DNA from: an uncultured Coxiella sp.
Lineage (GTDB): Bacteria > Pseudomonadota > Gammaproteobacteria > Coxiellales > Coxiellaceae
Direction of reading: 5' to 3'
Assembly: GCA_902623005.1 (NCBI GenBank)
Contig: CACNSC010000001.1
Coordinates: forward strand, 1 to 64,000
Length of the DNA stretch: 64,000 nt
Shown here: piece after piece, positions 17,509-25,610 of the stretch
How positions within the stretch are numbered: the stretch's first letter is position 1
How the letters are laid out: each line of letters starts with the position of its first letter
Notes under the pieces: model-generated
Told to the model about the DNA's origin: nothing
Seen by the model: the letters and a program-made list of their open reading frames with translations, nothing else
Databases searched by the model: none
Translations under genes and position numbers: made by a program

Positions 17509-19575
17509 ATGACTGAACCATTTTCTATAGAAGGTAATCCATTAGATATCAATAATGAGTCTGACTTTTCACATTACTATGAGTCAATTCGTTATTCGTA
17601 TCATTTTGCTGAAGAGGGTGAAGCGTTTCACGATCATACGTTTGCTTATTTGATGCTGTTGTCACATCGATTGAATGAAATGGCCTTGCCCGCTCAGTTA
17701 TTGACCCTACCAATGCGTGGGTTGCCTAATCAGATCCTGTTTAGAGGTCAACAAAAGCTTGTAGATGGTCAGCACTGTTTGTGGAGTGGCGATGAGTTAT
17801 TTGTTTTATCGAGAAGGCATACGGGTAGAGGATCGACCAGTTTCTTTCACCGTATTGTTATGATACCTAGATCAATCACTCAACCACTGCGTTTTTTTGC
17901 CATGCTGATCCCCAACCAGCGCGGCTGTTTTCAGTCTGAAGACTATTTGGATTATATCCGTCTGGTCACCTCTGAATATGACAATGCTATGAGTGTGATT
18001 CAACAGGTATACCCTTATCAGCAGCCAAGCGTATTTATGTTTAAGACCCGTAGGTCTTGTTGTGACAGGCACAGTGGTTCGGGCTCACTACCAACACTGA
18101 TTACCCAAGCGACTGGCGCTTGGACTACGATAAGGCGTCAATTAAGTACAGCGACAGAGTTAGATTGTGCGGGTTTTATGACCATTATGAATTGGTTTTT
18201 ATCTTTAGCCATTCTGCATCACTATAATATCATTCACCGCGATGCCTCAGATAATAATGTGGTGGTATTTGGACCGGGTATCATGTGTTGGCTGATTGAC
18301 TTCTTAAGTGCAGTGTCTCTCGGAAATCATTCAGTTTGGATAGAAAATAGCGCATATTCCACTTTCCCAGATATTGTTGCTAGCGATGGTCGCTACGATA
18401 AACAATCCGATGTTTTTTCAATTGCAATGAGTTTGGTGCTTTATCACGCCACACACATGACAAGACGAAGACTAGAAAATATGTTGCAATTAATCCACCT
18501 TACCAATAAAAACTTTGGTTCACTGGATCAAGTTAGAAAAAGAGCTTATCAAAATTGTTTTATCGATTTATCAAACGCCAATTTTAAGTCAAGTTATCAC
18601 TTACTGATCCAAATTATTTTTGGCTTTATCAATCCTGATCGTGATCAACGCCCCTCAATGTGGGATTTATTCGGTGATATTCTGTTGGCTCATGAGATAA
18701 GACGGTCAATCAGAGCTATCGCTTTATCAACACAATATCAAAATTGGTTTAGTGATTTTAATCAAGTTCGATTGTTAGACAGTATCGATGCGTTGGGTCA
18801 ACGAGTGAGGGATGCAGATGTAGCCGTTACATCAATATTAATGATGGTATTTTTTACTTTACATTGTCATCGTCTGGATATAGCAATACGTCATCATCAT
18901 TTTCAGCAGATTGAATTATTGTTGGTTGAAAAAACATTGCATCAGACCCACCGACAACTGTTATGGCAATACGAGGCATTTTTTCCGGCTTGCATGGTTG
19001 ACTCATTATACAACGAGGTATTTCAACGCATTTTTACTGCGTTATTGGATGAAGAAATCAAGACTTTCATTGCCGTGCGAGGACGTTTGCATCTGATTTG
19101 TGATGCCATTATCGTCAATGACTGCATTACTGATCAGTGTGTTGAGCAATTAATCGATGAAGTATATTTCCATATGACGTGTGAGCATGTTTTAAGTCTG
19201 GCAATTGATAGTGTTGATCATCAGATAACGAAAGAGCAATGTATTGCTGATTTATTGATTGAGCTGAGTGACAATGCCTGTGCTCAAGTTGAGTTGCGAG
19301 GCGAATTGCAGCAAATTTTTATGGCAGAGCTGACGGTGTTAACTGCGGGTGTTACTTTACTTTTGGCTATGACGTATTCAGACACTGATCACCATTCCAT
19401 AAGCCCAAGTTTATTGTTGGTGATCTTCGTTGCATTAAGCGCACCGATTTGGCAGCGGATATTGGTAACACCCTGCCAGCAGCTACTGCATCATCATGGC
19501 CTGTTCGCATGCGTAAATGCTGAACCTAAATTAACTCATGAATTGACGTCCGCACTAACGTCAGCCACACCGTAA
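17509..19575 (+). CDS. Divergent protein-kinase-like protein with C-terminal membrane hairpin (KinA)
   Basis: A 688-aa protein with a recognisable but degenerate eukaryotic-type kinase core. It has a glycine-rich stretch HTGRGSTSFF (about 105-113), the catalytic-loop motif IIHRDASDNNVVV (HRD at 243-245, Asn 250), an LIDFL in place of DFG (262-266), a helix-F Asp in KQSDVFSIAM and an Arg in DRDQRPSMWD. The expected beta-3 Lys is not visible; the candidate strand reads RFFAMLIPNQ. About 250 residues of unknown helical sequence follow. Two hydrophobic segments (about 605-625 and 635-657) make a membrane hairpin. A close paralog is at 22429. It could be a host-directed effector kinase or a pseudokinase; activity is uncertain. 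Confidence 0.65.
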   Translation: MTEPFSIEGNPLDINNESDFSHYYESIRYSYHFAEEGEAFHDHTFAYLMLLSHRLNEMALPAQLLTLPMRGLPNQILFRGQQKLVDGQHCLWSGDELFVLSRRHTGRGSTSFFHRIVMIPRSITQPLRFFAMLIPNQRGCFQSEDYLDYIRLVTSEYDNAMSVIQQVYPYQQPSVFMFKTRRSCCDRHSGSGSLPTLITQATGAWTTIRRQLSTATELDCAGFMTIMNWFLSLAILHHYNIIHRDASDNNVVVFGPGIMCWLIDFLSAVSLGNHSVWIENSAYSTFPDIVASDGRYDKQSDVFSIAMSLVLYHATHMTRRRLENMLQLIHLTNKNFGSLDQVRKRAYQNCFIDLSNANFKSSYHLLIQIIFGFINPDRDQRPSMWDLFGDILLAHEIRRSIRAIALSTQYQNWFSDFNQVRLLDSIDALGQRVRDADVAVTSILMMVFFTLHCHRLDIAIRHHHFQQIELLLVEKTLHQTHRQLLWQYEAFFPACMVDSLYNEVFQRIFTALLDEEIKTFIAVRGRLHLICDAIIVNDCITDQCVEQLIDEVYFHMTCEHVLSLAIDSVDHQITKEQCIADLLIELSDNACAQVELRGELQQIFMAELTVLTAGVTLLLAMTYSDTDHHSISPSLLLVIFVALSAPIWQRILVTPCQQLLHHHGLFACVNAEPKLTHELTSALTSATP
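19304..19529 (+). repeat. Direct repeat copy 1 (KinA membrane hairpin)
   Basis: 226 bp encoding the C-terminal membrane hairpin of the kinase-like protein. It recurs at 21421-21646 with about 15 differences by my count, most of them synonymous. The two copies flank the outer-membrane protein gene at 19720. Confidence 0.9.
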
Positions 19576-19637
19576 TCTCAGCCTTGATACGGCTCAATTC
19601 TCTATCTTATTGATTGAGCACACAAAAAAAAACCATC

Positions 19638-19663
19638 ATTTTCTCAGAAAATGTCTATTTTTT
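19638..19663 (+). terminator. Possible weak intrinsic terminator
   Basis: The inverted repeat ATTTTC-TCA-GAAAAT (19638-19652) is followed within five bases by a run of six T (19658-19663). The stem is short and AT-rich, so its strength is doubtful. It lies between the kinase-like gene and the next gene. Confidence 0.3.
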
Positions 19664-19719
19664 GTTCTATTATTACAGTAAAGGTAATAACAAATCTTGT
19701 TCTATTCAGGAGGTAAGTC

Positions 19720-21360
19720 ATGTCGGTTAACAAAACACAACAAACTGTGAAATCGTCACAACACTTAACCGGTGCTACCTTTGTCGGGGTGGTATTTTAT
19801 TTTGCTCACATCTTACAACAAGCCTTCGCTAAAGATGCCACTCTATCCAATGACGCCATATTCAACTCGTCAGCCACAATGGTATCAGAGGATAACGAGG
19901 TGACTGACACAATCATGGCCTCGACTAATGGTTTAAAGTCGGTTCAGGCTGAATCTTCTTCGTTACAATCAACGGAGCCAACGCTCGTTGGATCATTTTC
20001 AACAACTACGACCCTCAGTTCCCGAGCAGATCATCCTTTTAGGGCAGTAGATGCTCAAGATGAGGAAGAAAGCCCTGTAGAACCATACACGTACTCTTAC
20101 TCTTTGGCTTTAATAACCACACTAGCAGTCGGAATTGGCCCTATTGCGCTTGATAATAGTAATGATGACGATGTAGAAATTCTTCAAGGGCCAGCAGTAA
20201 CTCTTTATGGATCTAATGCTGTTGGTGGAGTAATGTATGAAACACCTCTTTCACCAGACTTATCTGGTCCGGTTGCTGGAGCCACTGATGATGCAGCCTC
20301 TTCTGTGGATGCTGCAACCGCTTCTGCAGGAGTTGATGCAACAGTAGCATCTAGCTTAGAAACACCAGAATTACAGGTAGACGGCGTAGCATATACATTT
20401 CCATTGGGAGCAGTGGATTTAGCAATCGATTCTGATGATGAAGTCACTGATGATACAGCTTCTGCTCTGGATGCTGGAGATGGAGATGGTGTAGAATTTG
20501 GATTCGGTATGCCTGGAGAATTTGAAGAAGCAATAAACGACATAAATTATACATTTCCACTGGGAGATTGGTTAATTTCTGACTTTTACGATACTGGCGA
20601 TGTTGCGTCGATAACTCCATCGACGTCAAATGATATAACTCACACGTTCACCGAATCAGGTGTTGATGGTGGTGGTACGTTTTCTTTTTCAATCCCAGTG
20701 GATGCTAGTTCACAAGCCCCAGATGAGGTGCGCTCTGTAGTTCAACTGGCAGAATTATCATTAAAAGATGGAAGCACAAAAAACTTAGTTCTAACTCATG
20801 ATCCAGAAGGGTTCGGTCTATCCATGGCAATATTTGCTGAATTACCTGATGGACTACCTGGAGGAGGTGGTTATAGCGCGATAGAAGGCGTCGCTATTCC
20901 TGTCGCTAGTCAAGAAAATGATGCTTATGTGACAACTTTACAAGGCTTTCAACCGTGGTCTGAAGCAATTCCCCTAACTTGGGTGCCTAGTATTACAGAT
21001 GATTTAGAATCACAAGGATATGAACTGGGTGATGTAATAGGTGAGGTAGGTATAGGAACATTACATCAAGTGATTAGACCAACAGGCGCAGGAGAGGAGG
21101 AATTAGAATCTGAAGACTATGAATCATTTTATGTCGGTCTGCAAGTTGATGATGTCGGTCCGCAATCTGATGATGAGTTCAGCATCGGTTCAACAGGTAA
21201 TTCAAATTATTTAGACGAAGATGAAGAATATTATATCTATGAAGCATCGTATGCCTATCCGGTAAATGATGGTATGACGATAACTCCAGCTGTATTCAGT
21301 GTTGAAGCACAGGATGATGACCATACTGGTATTATGGTTACTACCTCTTTTAGTTTTTAG
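19720..21360 (+). CDS. Acidic outer-membrane-type protein with a porin-like C-terminus
   Basis: A 546-aa protein with a perfect AGGAGG ribosome site (19708-19713). The N-terminus has a hydrophobic stretch ending in QQAFAKDA (about residue 38), consistent with a signal peptide. Residues about 152-171 (VEILQGPAVTLYGSNAVGGV) closely resemble the TonB-receptor plug motif. A strongly acidic Ala/Asp/Val-rich region with the repeated phrase YTFPLG follows. The C-terminus (YEASYAYPVNDGMTITPAVF ... TSFSF) ends in Phe and resembles the last strands of outer-membrane porins, including cyanobacterial-type ones. The whole looks assembled from different beta-barrel parts. Length and composition do not fit a complete TonB receptor or porin. 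Function unknown; surface exposure is likely. Confidence 0.6.
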   Translation: MSVNKTQQTVKSSQHLTGATFVGVVFYFAHILQQAFAKDATLSNDAIFNSSATMVSEDNEVTDTIMASTNGLKSVQAESSSLQSTEPTLVGSFSTTTTLSSRADHPFRAVDAQDEEESPVEPYTYSYSLALITTLAVGIGPIALDNSNDDDVEILQGPAVTLYGSNAVGGVMYETPLSPDLSGPVAGATDDAASSVDAATASAGVDATVASSLETPELQVDGVAYTFPLGAVDLAIDSDDEVTDDTASALDAGDGDGVEFGFGMPGEFEEAINDINYTFPLGDWLISDFYDTGDVASITPSTSNDITHTFTESGVDGGGTFSFSIPVDASSQAPDEVRSVVQLAELSLKDGSTKNLVLTHDPEGFGLSMAIFAELPDGLPGGGGYSAIEGVAIPVASQENDAYVTTLQGFQPWSEAIPLTWVPSITDDLESQGYELGDVIGEVGIGTLHQVIRPTGAGEEELESEDYESFYVGLQVDDVGPQSDDEFSIGSTGNSNYLDEDEEYYIYEASYAYPVNDGMTITPAVFSVEAQDDDHTGIMVTTSFSF

Positions 21361-21420
21361 AATTTATCAATTACGGTAGTAGCTTGGGTTTTTCAAGTGG
21401 ATAATACTCATGCAAAGGTC

Positions 21421-21646
21421 AATTGTCGCAAATTTTTATGGCAGAGCTGACGGTGTTAACCGCGGGTGTTACTTTACTTTTGGCTATGACGTATTCAGAT
21501 ACTGATCATCATTCCATAAGCCCAAGCTTATTGCTGGTGATCTTCGTCGCGTTAAGCGCACCGATCTGGCAGCGGCTATTGGTAATGCCCTGCCAGCAGC
21601 TACTGCATCATCATGGCCTGTTCGCATGCGTAAACGCTGAATCTAA
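21421..21646 (+). repeat. Direct repeat copy 2 (KinA membrane hairpin)
   Basis: About 93% identical to 19304-19529. Differences fall mainly at third codon positions (for example GAC/GAT, CAC/CAT, ATT/ATC), with only a few amino-acid changes in the membrane hairpin. Confidence 0.9.
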
Positions 21647-21707
21647 TTCAAGCCCTGGATCCGCACCAACCCCAGCCAAACTGTCTTCTCTGCCTAACGC
21701 AGGTTAG
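21423..21707 (+). pseudogene. C-terminal remnant of a second KinA-type gene
   Basis: An open frame of about 94 codons that matches the C-terminal hairpin of the kinase-like protein (MAELTVLTAGVTLLLAMTY onwards). It then has its own tail, SNSSPGSAPTPAKLSSLPNAG, before a stop. No kinase core precedes it; the outer-membrane protein gene ends 60 bp upstream. The simplest view is that a second kinase-like gene once stood here and lost its 5' body. It could still be expressed as a small two-helix membrane protein, but only a TTG start without a good ribosome site is available. The next ATG in frame is at the MAEL position. Confidence 0.55.
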
Positions 21708-21781
21708 CTCTCTACTTTATGGATCAAGTTGAAGAAAAAATCTTTTCTTTCACAAAAGTTGACTATTTGATCGGAAGATAA

Positions 21782-21907
21782 ATGCGTCGACCGTTAGCTG
21801 AGACAGAAATAATCCGTTTGATTTTTGAGGAAGATGGCAGCTTGGCTAGACTAGCGTCGAGGATCAGTGTGGAACCGAATCTGGTTTTACACGCTGAAGT
21901 CGCTTAG
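21782..21907 (+). pseudogene. Possible transposase or regulator N-terminal fragment
   Basis: 41 codons starting MRRPLAETE after GGAAG. The stretch IIRLIFEEDGSLARLASRISVEPN has the spacing of the helix-turn-helix found at the start of IS3-type OrfA proteins. A TAG ends it and no downstream transposase domain follows. The resemblance is weak. Confidence 0.25.
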
Positions 21908-22212
21908 ATCAAAGGGAAATCTATAGGGTAATGGTTATGTCATCTCAGATGCTCGAGAAAAATACATTGGATGAATTCTCATTGCCCAAGATGGGTGTTT
22001 TATGCACACGTGAGGATGAAAGGTTTGCTCTCAATCAGAGCCGAGATATTAGAGATGGATAGAAATATAGCGGTCTAGGGAAAATGGTCGCAGTCACTCT
22101 AGTCTATCTGTTTTTTAAAATCATGACTGTACCAAATATTTAATACCAGTAATGATAAATCACTGACCTGGATGATTATTGTCCTCTATCTTTAGTTAAT
22201 CGCTTACAGGCA

Positions 22213-22410
22213 TTGTTTGATAATAATGATTTACCAGTCAGCTCACATTCAGACAGAATCATATTCATGACTTTCTTGATGGGTTGGTTGCTGCCAGGGT
22301 ATTGGAACAAATCTAATCAGAGCAGCGTTTGGCTTAAAATTTGCCAGGTGGCGTATAAACACTTGTTAAACACAAGATTTCGAAGTATACCTGCATCTAA
22401 TCCAGTTTGA
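22213..22410 (+). pseudogene. Short hydrophobic frame, probably a gene fragment
   Basis: About 65 codons (LFDNNDLPVSSHSD, then IIFMTFLMGWLLPGYW). The frame stays open a little further upstream (SLVNRLQA) without a credible start or ribosome site. It ends 18 bases before the second kinase-like gene. I read it as the tail of a lost gene; a small membrane protein is possible. Confidence 0.25.
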
Positions 22411-22428
22411 TCATTTTAGGGTGGTTTT

Positions 22429-24528
22429 TTGCGTATAAATAAATTATTTGAATATGATTCGCCATTTGTCATCGAGTCGTTACAAGAGGTGAGGGCGCAA
22501 CTGCATGATTTACGTTCGAGCAGTGGTTTAGGTCAAGAGGGTGCAACGGTTCATGCAGTTGAGTGGAATTATTTTATCAAGCTGCAAAAAATATTTTCAC
22601 AAAAAAAATTTGAACCATTTAAGTTTCACTCTCTAAATGCTGACTTACCAGATCGTGTCGCAGTTAATCATCAAATCATTAAATTAAAAGACAGAACATG
22701 TCTTTGGGATGGAGGCAGGCTATATCTTTTATCACAGGTTTACATTGGACGTGGCGCTTCAAGTTTATTCAGGCGGGCGGTGATGATACCTTTGACTGGG
22801 GATGAGAGCTTAACGCTCTACGCGGTATTGGCACCAGCGCAACGTCAGTTTAATACCCCTAATGAAGTGGAGATGTACATTGATTACATATCCCAAGATT
22901 ATGATACATCCTATCATGCGTATAGTTACTTTTATCCGTATCTTGCACCTAAGATTGTTCATTACCAGTCATACAAAGCCTCCAAGAATGATATCGCTTA
23001 CGAAAAGCAACTTCCTGCTTTGTTGACGCGCTCTTACGGTGAATGGGATACGTTATTAGATATTTTTCGAACTAAAACTGATCTCGACGAAGTAAGTTTT
23101 TTATCAGTGATAGGGTGGTTTTTATCGGTAATCATTTTCCATAATCATTCATGCTTGCATCGTGATTTATCCGATAATAACGCGTTAGTTATTGGTCCAG
23201 GTGTTTTTGTTCAGTTAATTGATCTTTGTTCGGTAGCGTATTGTGAAAACGATCTCATAGCTAGGGAGTTAGTTCCATTTTCTAGTCATCCAGATTTCAG
23301 CGCTCAATTTGGTTGCTATGAAAGACAAACTGATGAGTTTTCTCTTGCCTTCAATTTATTGCGCTATGAGGCATTTGATGGTAAGTCATGGAGCGAAAGA
23401 GAATTAAATGATTTAGTTGAGAAAACGAATTACGAATACACAAACGATTCAACTTTGTCATTGAAAATTAAACGCTATACGACAATTTACGATCAGATGT
23501 TAGAAGCTCCTGCGAAAGCTTCTTGGATACTTTTTCTTCCTCACTTACTCAGACTGGTACATCCTAACAGATCATCGCGCGGTAGTTTGTTTGATATCTT
23601 CTCGGATGAAAAAATACTGAATAAAATTCAACATTGTATTAATACGATTGCTACCGATTCAAAATTCTCCGAAGACTTTATTGCTATCAATGGTTGGTCA
23701 TTGGTCAATGTAATTGCAGAATTACATCGTCATCACGATCAAACTTGTACTGCTACAACGTCACTGATGATGTTATTAGTGTTTGCGCTACATTATGAGC
23801 GAGTGCCGATTAAAGCTCGTATTAATCATAAAAGGCATATCGACTTATTGCTACATACATTGACTATCTCGCCGCAAATTTATCCGATAATTTTTCATTA
23901 TGAGGCAGAATTTCCCGGCCTTATTTCAAAAAGATTAAGTACTTCGTTTATTGATGGGTTGATCATTGACGTTTTTAATGAGTTTCTTTATGAGCTTGAT
24001 CAGGTAAGTGCGGTCGTAGTCGATCTTTGTTGTCAGGTTAACGATCGGATTATATTATCTTCATGCAATGATTCACTAAATAGCGTGATTGACCGGATTG
24101 TATTGCGAGAAGAGTGTGAGTCTACTCTTAACGATATCATGATTAAAGTTGACGTTAAGGACAGAGAGAGTAAGCAGGTTGTTGGTGAGGTATTGGATCA
24201 TCTGTTGAATCAAGCCTGGAGTCAGGTTGCATCAAACTTTATTGATCGCAATTTATTTTCTTTGCAGAAAAACTTATTAACTCTAGTGATTGTTTATTCG
24301 ATGTTTCATCGTCTATTCGAAAGAGTCAACTATCAAAGCGTGCTGTTGAATAATCTCTTGAACTTGTCGCTGATAATAACATCAGGTGTTCTTATTAAAG
24401 ATTTTTTAATATCAAAATATGCCATCGAAAATTCAATGACAGACAGTCAGCGTAAAGTCGGGCTGTTTCGAACGGTGGATAGGCAGCCGTATGATATTGT
24501 TAAAGGGTTACTAGCACCTAAAATCTAA
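22429..24528 (+). CDS. Divergent protein-kinase-like protein with hydrophobic C-terminus (KinB)
   Basis: A 699-aa paralog of the protein at 17509, sharing order and spacing throughout. It has the glycine-rich YIGRGASSLF (105-114), HRDLSDNNALV (HRD at 244-246), LIDLC in the DFG position, RQTDEFSLAF and an Arg in HPNRSSRGSL. The strand expected to hold the ATP-anchoring Lys reads LYAVLAPAQ, again without Lys. Two hydrophobic stretches near the C-terminus (NLLTLVIVYSMF; NLLNLSLIITSGVLI) parallel the hairpin of KinA but have diverged. Translation appears to start at a TTG five bases after AGGGTGG, as no ATG occurs in frame until about residue 113. The pair probably arose by duplication. Function unknown. 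Confidence 0.65.
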   Translation: MRINKLFEYDSPFVIESLQEVRAQLHDLRSSSGLGQEGATVHAVEWNYFIKLQKIFSQKKFEPFKFHSLNADLPDRVAVNHQIIKLKDRTCLWDGGRLYLLSQVYIGRGASSLFRRAVMIPLTGDESLTLYAVLAPAQRQFNTPNEVEMYIDYISQDYDTSYHAYSYFYPYLAPKIVHYQSYKASKNDIAYEKQLPALLTRSYGEWDTLLDIFRTKTDLDEVSFLSVIGWFLSVIIFHNHSCLHRDLSDNNALVIGPGVFVQLIDLCSVAYCENDLIARELVPFSSHPDFSAQFGCYERQTDEFSLAFNLLRYEAFDGKSWSERELNDLVEKTNYEYTNDSTLSLKIKRYTTIYDQMLEAPAKASWILFLPHLLRLVHPNRSSRGSLFDIFSDEKILNKIQHCINTIATDSKFSEDFIAINGWSLVNVIAELHRHHDQTCTATTSLMMLLVFALHYERVPIKARINHKRHIDLLLHTLTISPQIYPIIFHYEAEFPGLISKRLSTSFIDGLIIDVFNEFLYELDQVSAVVVDLCCQVNDRIILSSCNDSLNSVIDRIVLREECESTLNDIMIKVDVKDRESKQVVGEVLDHLLNQAWSQVASNFIDRNLFSLQKNLLTLVIVYSMFHRLFERVNYQSVLLNNLLNLSLIITSGVLIKDFLISKYAIENSMTDSQRKVGLFRTVDRQPYDIVKGLLAPKI

Positions 24529-24609
24529 CCATTCAATAAAAATCACAATCGTGCAAAACAATTGTTATCTATCTAAATGGTTTTTTTAAAAAAGGAAGCA
24601 CTTTAGCCA

Positions 24610-24990
24610 TCAAGCTAACCAGCGCCCAAGTGTAAAGCCACCTGCAACGCCGAGTAAGCCAAACAGTAGTTGGATGACAACATCAAATAGGGCTACCCAG
24701 GGATGGTGTTTGAGGAGCGTAAAAATTTCCAAGCCAAACGATGAAAAGGTAGTAAAGCCACCTAAAAAGCCAACCACCAGAAACAGTTGCAGTTCAGGTC
24801 GAATCCCGGTTGCTTTGAGTGTGAACAGCGCAGTTAACAGGCCAATCACAAAGCACCCTATAACATTCACGGTAATGGTTCCAAGCGGAAGCTCTAGTGG
24901 ATTTGAAATAAAGTAATTAACGCACTGCACAACGGCGTATCGAGAGGTGCAGCCTAGCATGCCGCCAATGGCAACCCAGAGCCAATTCAT
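24610..24990 (-). CDS. crcB: Fluoride ion channel CrcB/Fluc
   Basis: Small four-helix membrane protein that exports fluoride as an antiparallel dimer. The 126-aa product has the family signatures GGMLGCTSRY (N-terminal), GTITVNVIGCFVIGLL and GFLGGFTTFSSFGLE. The ATG at 24990 is preferred over one six bases upstream because AGGAG then sits eight bases away; it overlaps the maf stop (TGATG). It is last in a purB-maf-crcB run. No fluoride riboswitch was recognised, so control is probably that of the operon. Confidence 0.94.
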   Translation of the reverse strand: MNWLWVAIGGMLGCTSRYAVVQCVNYFISNPLELPLGTITVNVIGCFVIGLLTALFTLKATGIRPELQLFLVVGFLGGFTTFSSFGLEIFTLLKHHPWVALFDVVIQLLFGLLGVAGGFTLGRWLA

Positions 24991-25610
24991 CACCATAGCT
25001 CCTGTTGGTTAGTCGTACTCAATAGTGGATCAATATCTTCTTGTTGTAGAAATTGAGTCAGTTTTATAAGTGGCAGGCCGATGAGTGCCGTGTAGTCCTC
25101 GCCAGCCATCGATTCAAACAGGGTAATGCCCAAGCCCTCAGCTTTGATGCTGCCTGCACAAAAATAGGGTTTATCGCGCTGCAAGTAGGCTTCGATGGCT
25201 GCTTTGCTTAGTGTTTTAAATTTGACACGGTATTCAATTAAATCTCGGTGTATCGATTGAGTGCGGCTATTCAGGACGCACAGTGCGGTGCTGGAAAGCA
25301 GTGTTTGGCCACTGCACAATTGTAATTGCTGAATCGCTTTTTCATGCGTGTGCGGTTTGCCCAGTGCGTGACCGTTAACTTCAACTAATTGATCACAAGC
25401 TATAATGACAGCGTCTGGGTATGCCGATGCGACGGTCATGGCTTTTTCTTCTGCTAGTCGTTGAACGGTAGTTTTGAGTGTTTCATTGGGGTGTGCTGTT
25501 TCGTCAATGTTGGGTGCATGGACGGTAAAGCTAATACCGAGCCGTTGCAGTAAAGCATTACGCGCAGGAGAGCTAGAGCCAAGAATCAGGGGTCGTGTGG
25601 GTTTAATCAT
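24990..25610 (-). CDS. yceF: Maf-family nucleotide pyrophosphatase (YceF type)
   Basis: House-cleaning pyrophosphatase. The E. coli YceF branch hydrolyses 7-methyl-GTP. Motifs are LILGSSSPARNALLQRLG at the N-terminus, APNIDETAHPNE, IIACDQLVEVNG, GKPHTHEKAIQQL and the YceF-like CAGSIKAEGLGITLFE. The 206-aa version starting MIKPTRPL is chosen; its ATG overlaps the purB stop. The close match to YceF rather than to the dTTPase branch is from family memory. Confidence 0.92.
   Translation of the reverse strand: MIKPTRPLILGSSSPARNALLQRLGISFTVHAPNIDETAHPNETLKTTVQRLAEEKAMTVASAYPDAVIIACDQLVEVNGHALGKPHTHEKAIQQLQLCSGQTLLSSTALCVLNSRTQSIHRDLIEYRVKFKTLSKAAIEAYLQRDKPYFCAGSIKAEGLGITLFESMAGEDYTALIGLPLIKLTQFLQQEDIDPLLSTTNQQELW

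Larger units (their letters stand above)
21708..22428. other. Decayed accessory DNA with short open frames
   Basis: 720 bp with no intact gene of known type. Three short frames stand out. 21782-21907 (41 codons, after GGAAG) reads like the helix-turn-helix start of a transposase or regulator (EIIRLIFEEDGSLARLASRI). 21931-22062 is 43 codons of unknown sequence. 22213-22410 is a hydrophobic 65-codon frame with no good start. The mixture suggests remnants of a mobile element or of an earlier gene between the kinase-like genes. Confidence 0.4.

Noticed and set aside
20205-20543. 112-codon Ser/Pro-rich antisense frame in the outer-membrane protein gene
   Set aside because: It mirrors the acidic Ala/Asp-rich coding repeats on the other strand; composition alone explains it.
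24991-25610. Fluoride riboswitch controlling crcB
   Set aside because: crcB overlaps the maf coding sequence directly, leaving no leader, and no riboswitch-like sequence was recognised before purB.
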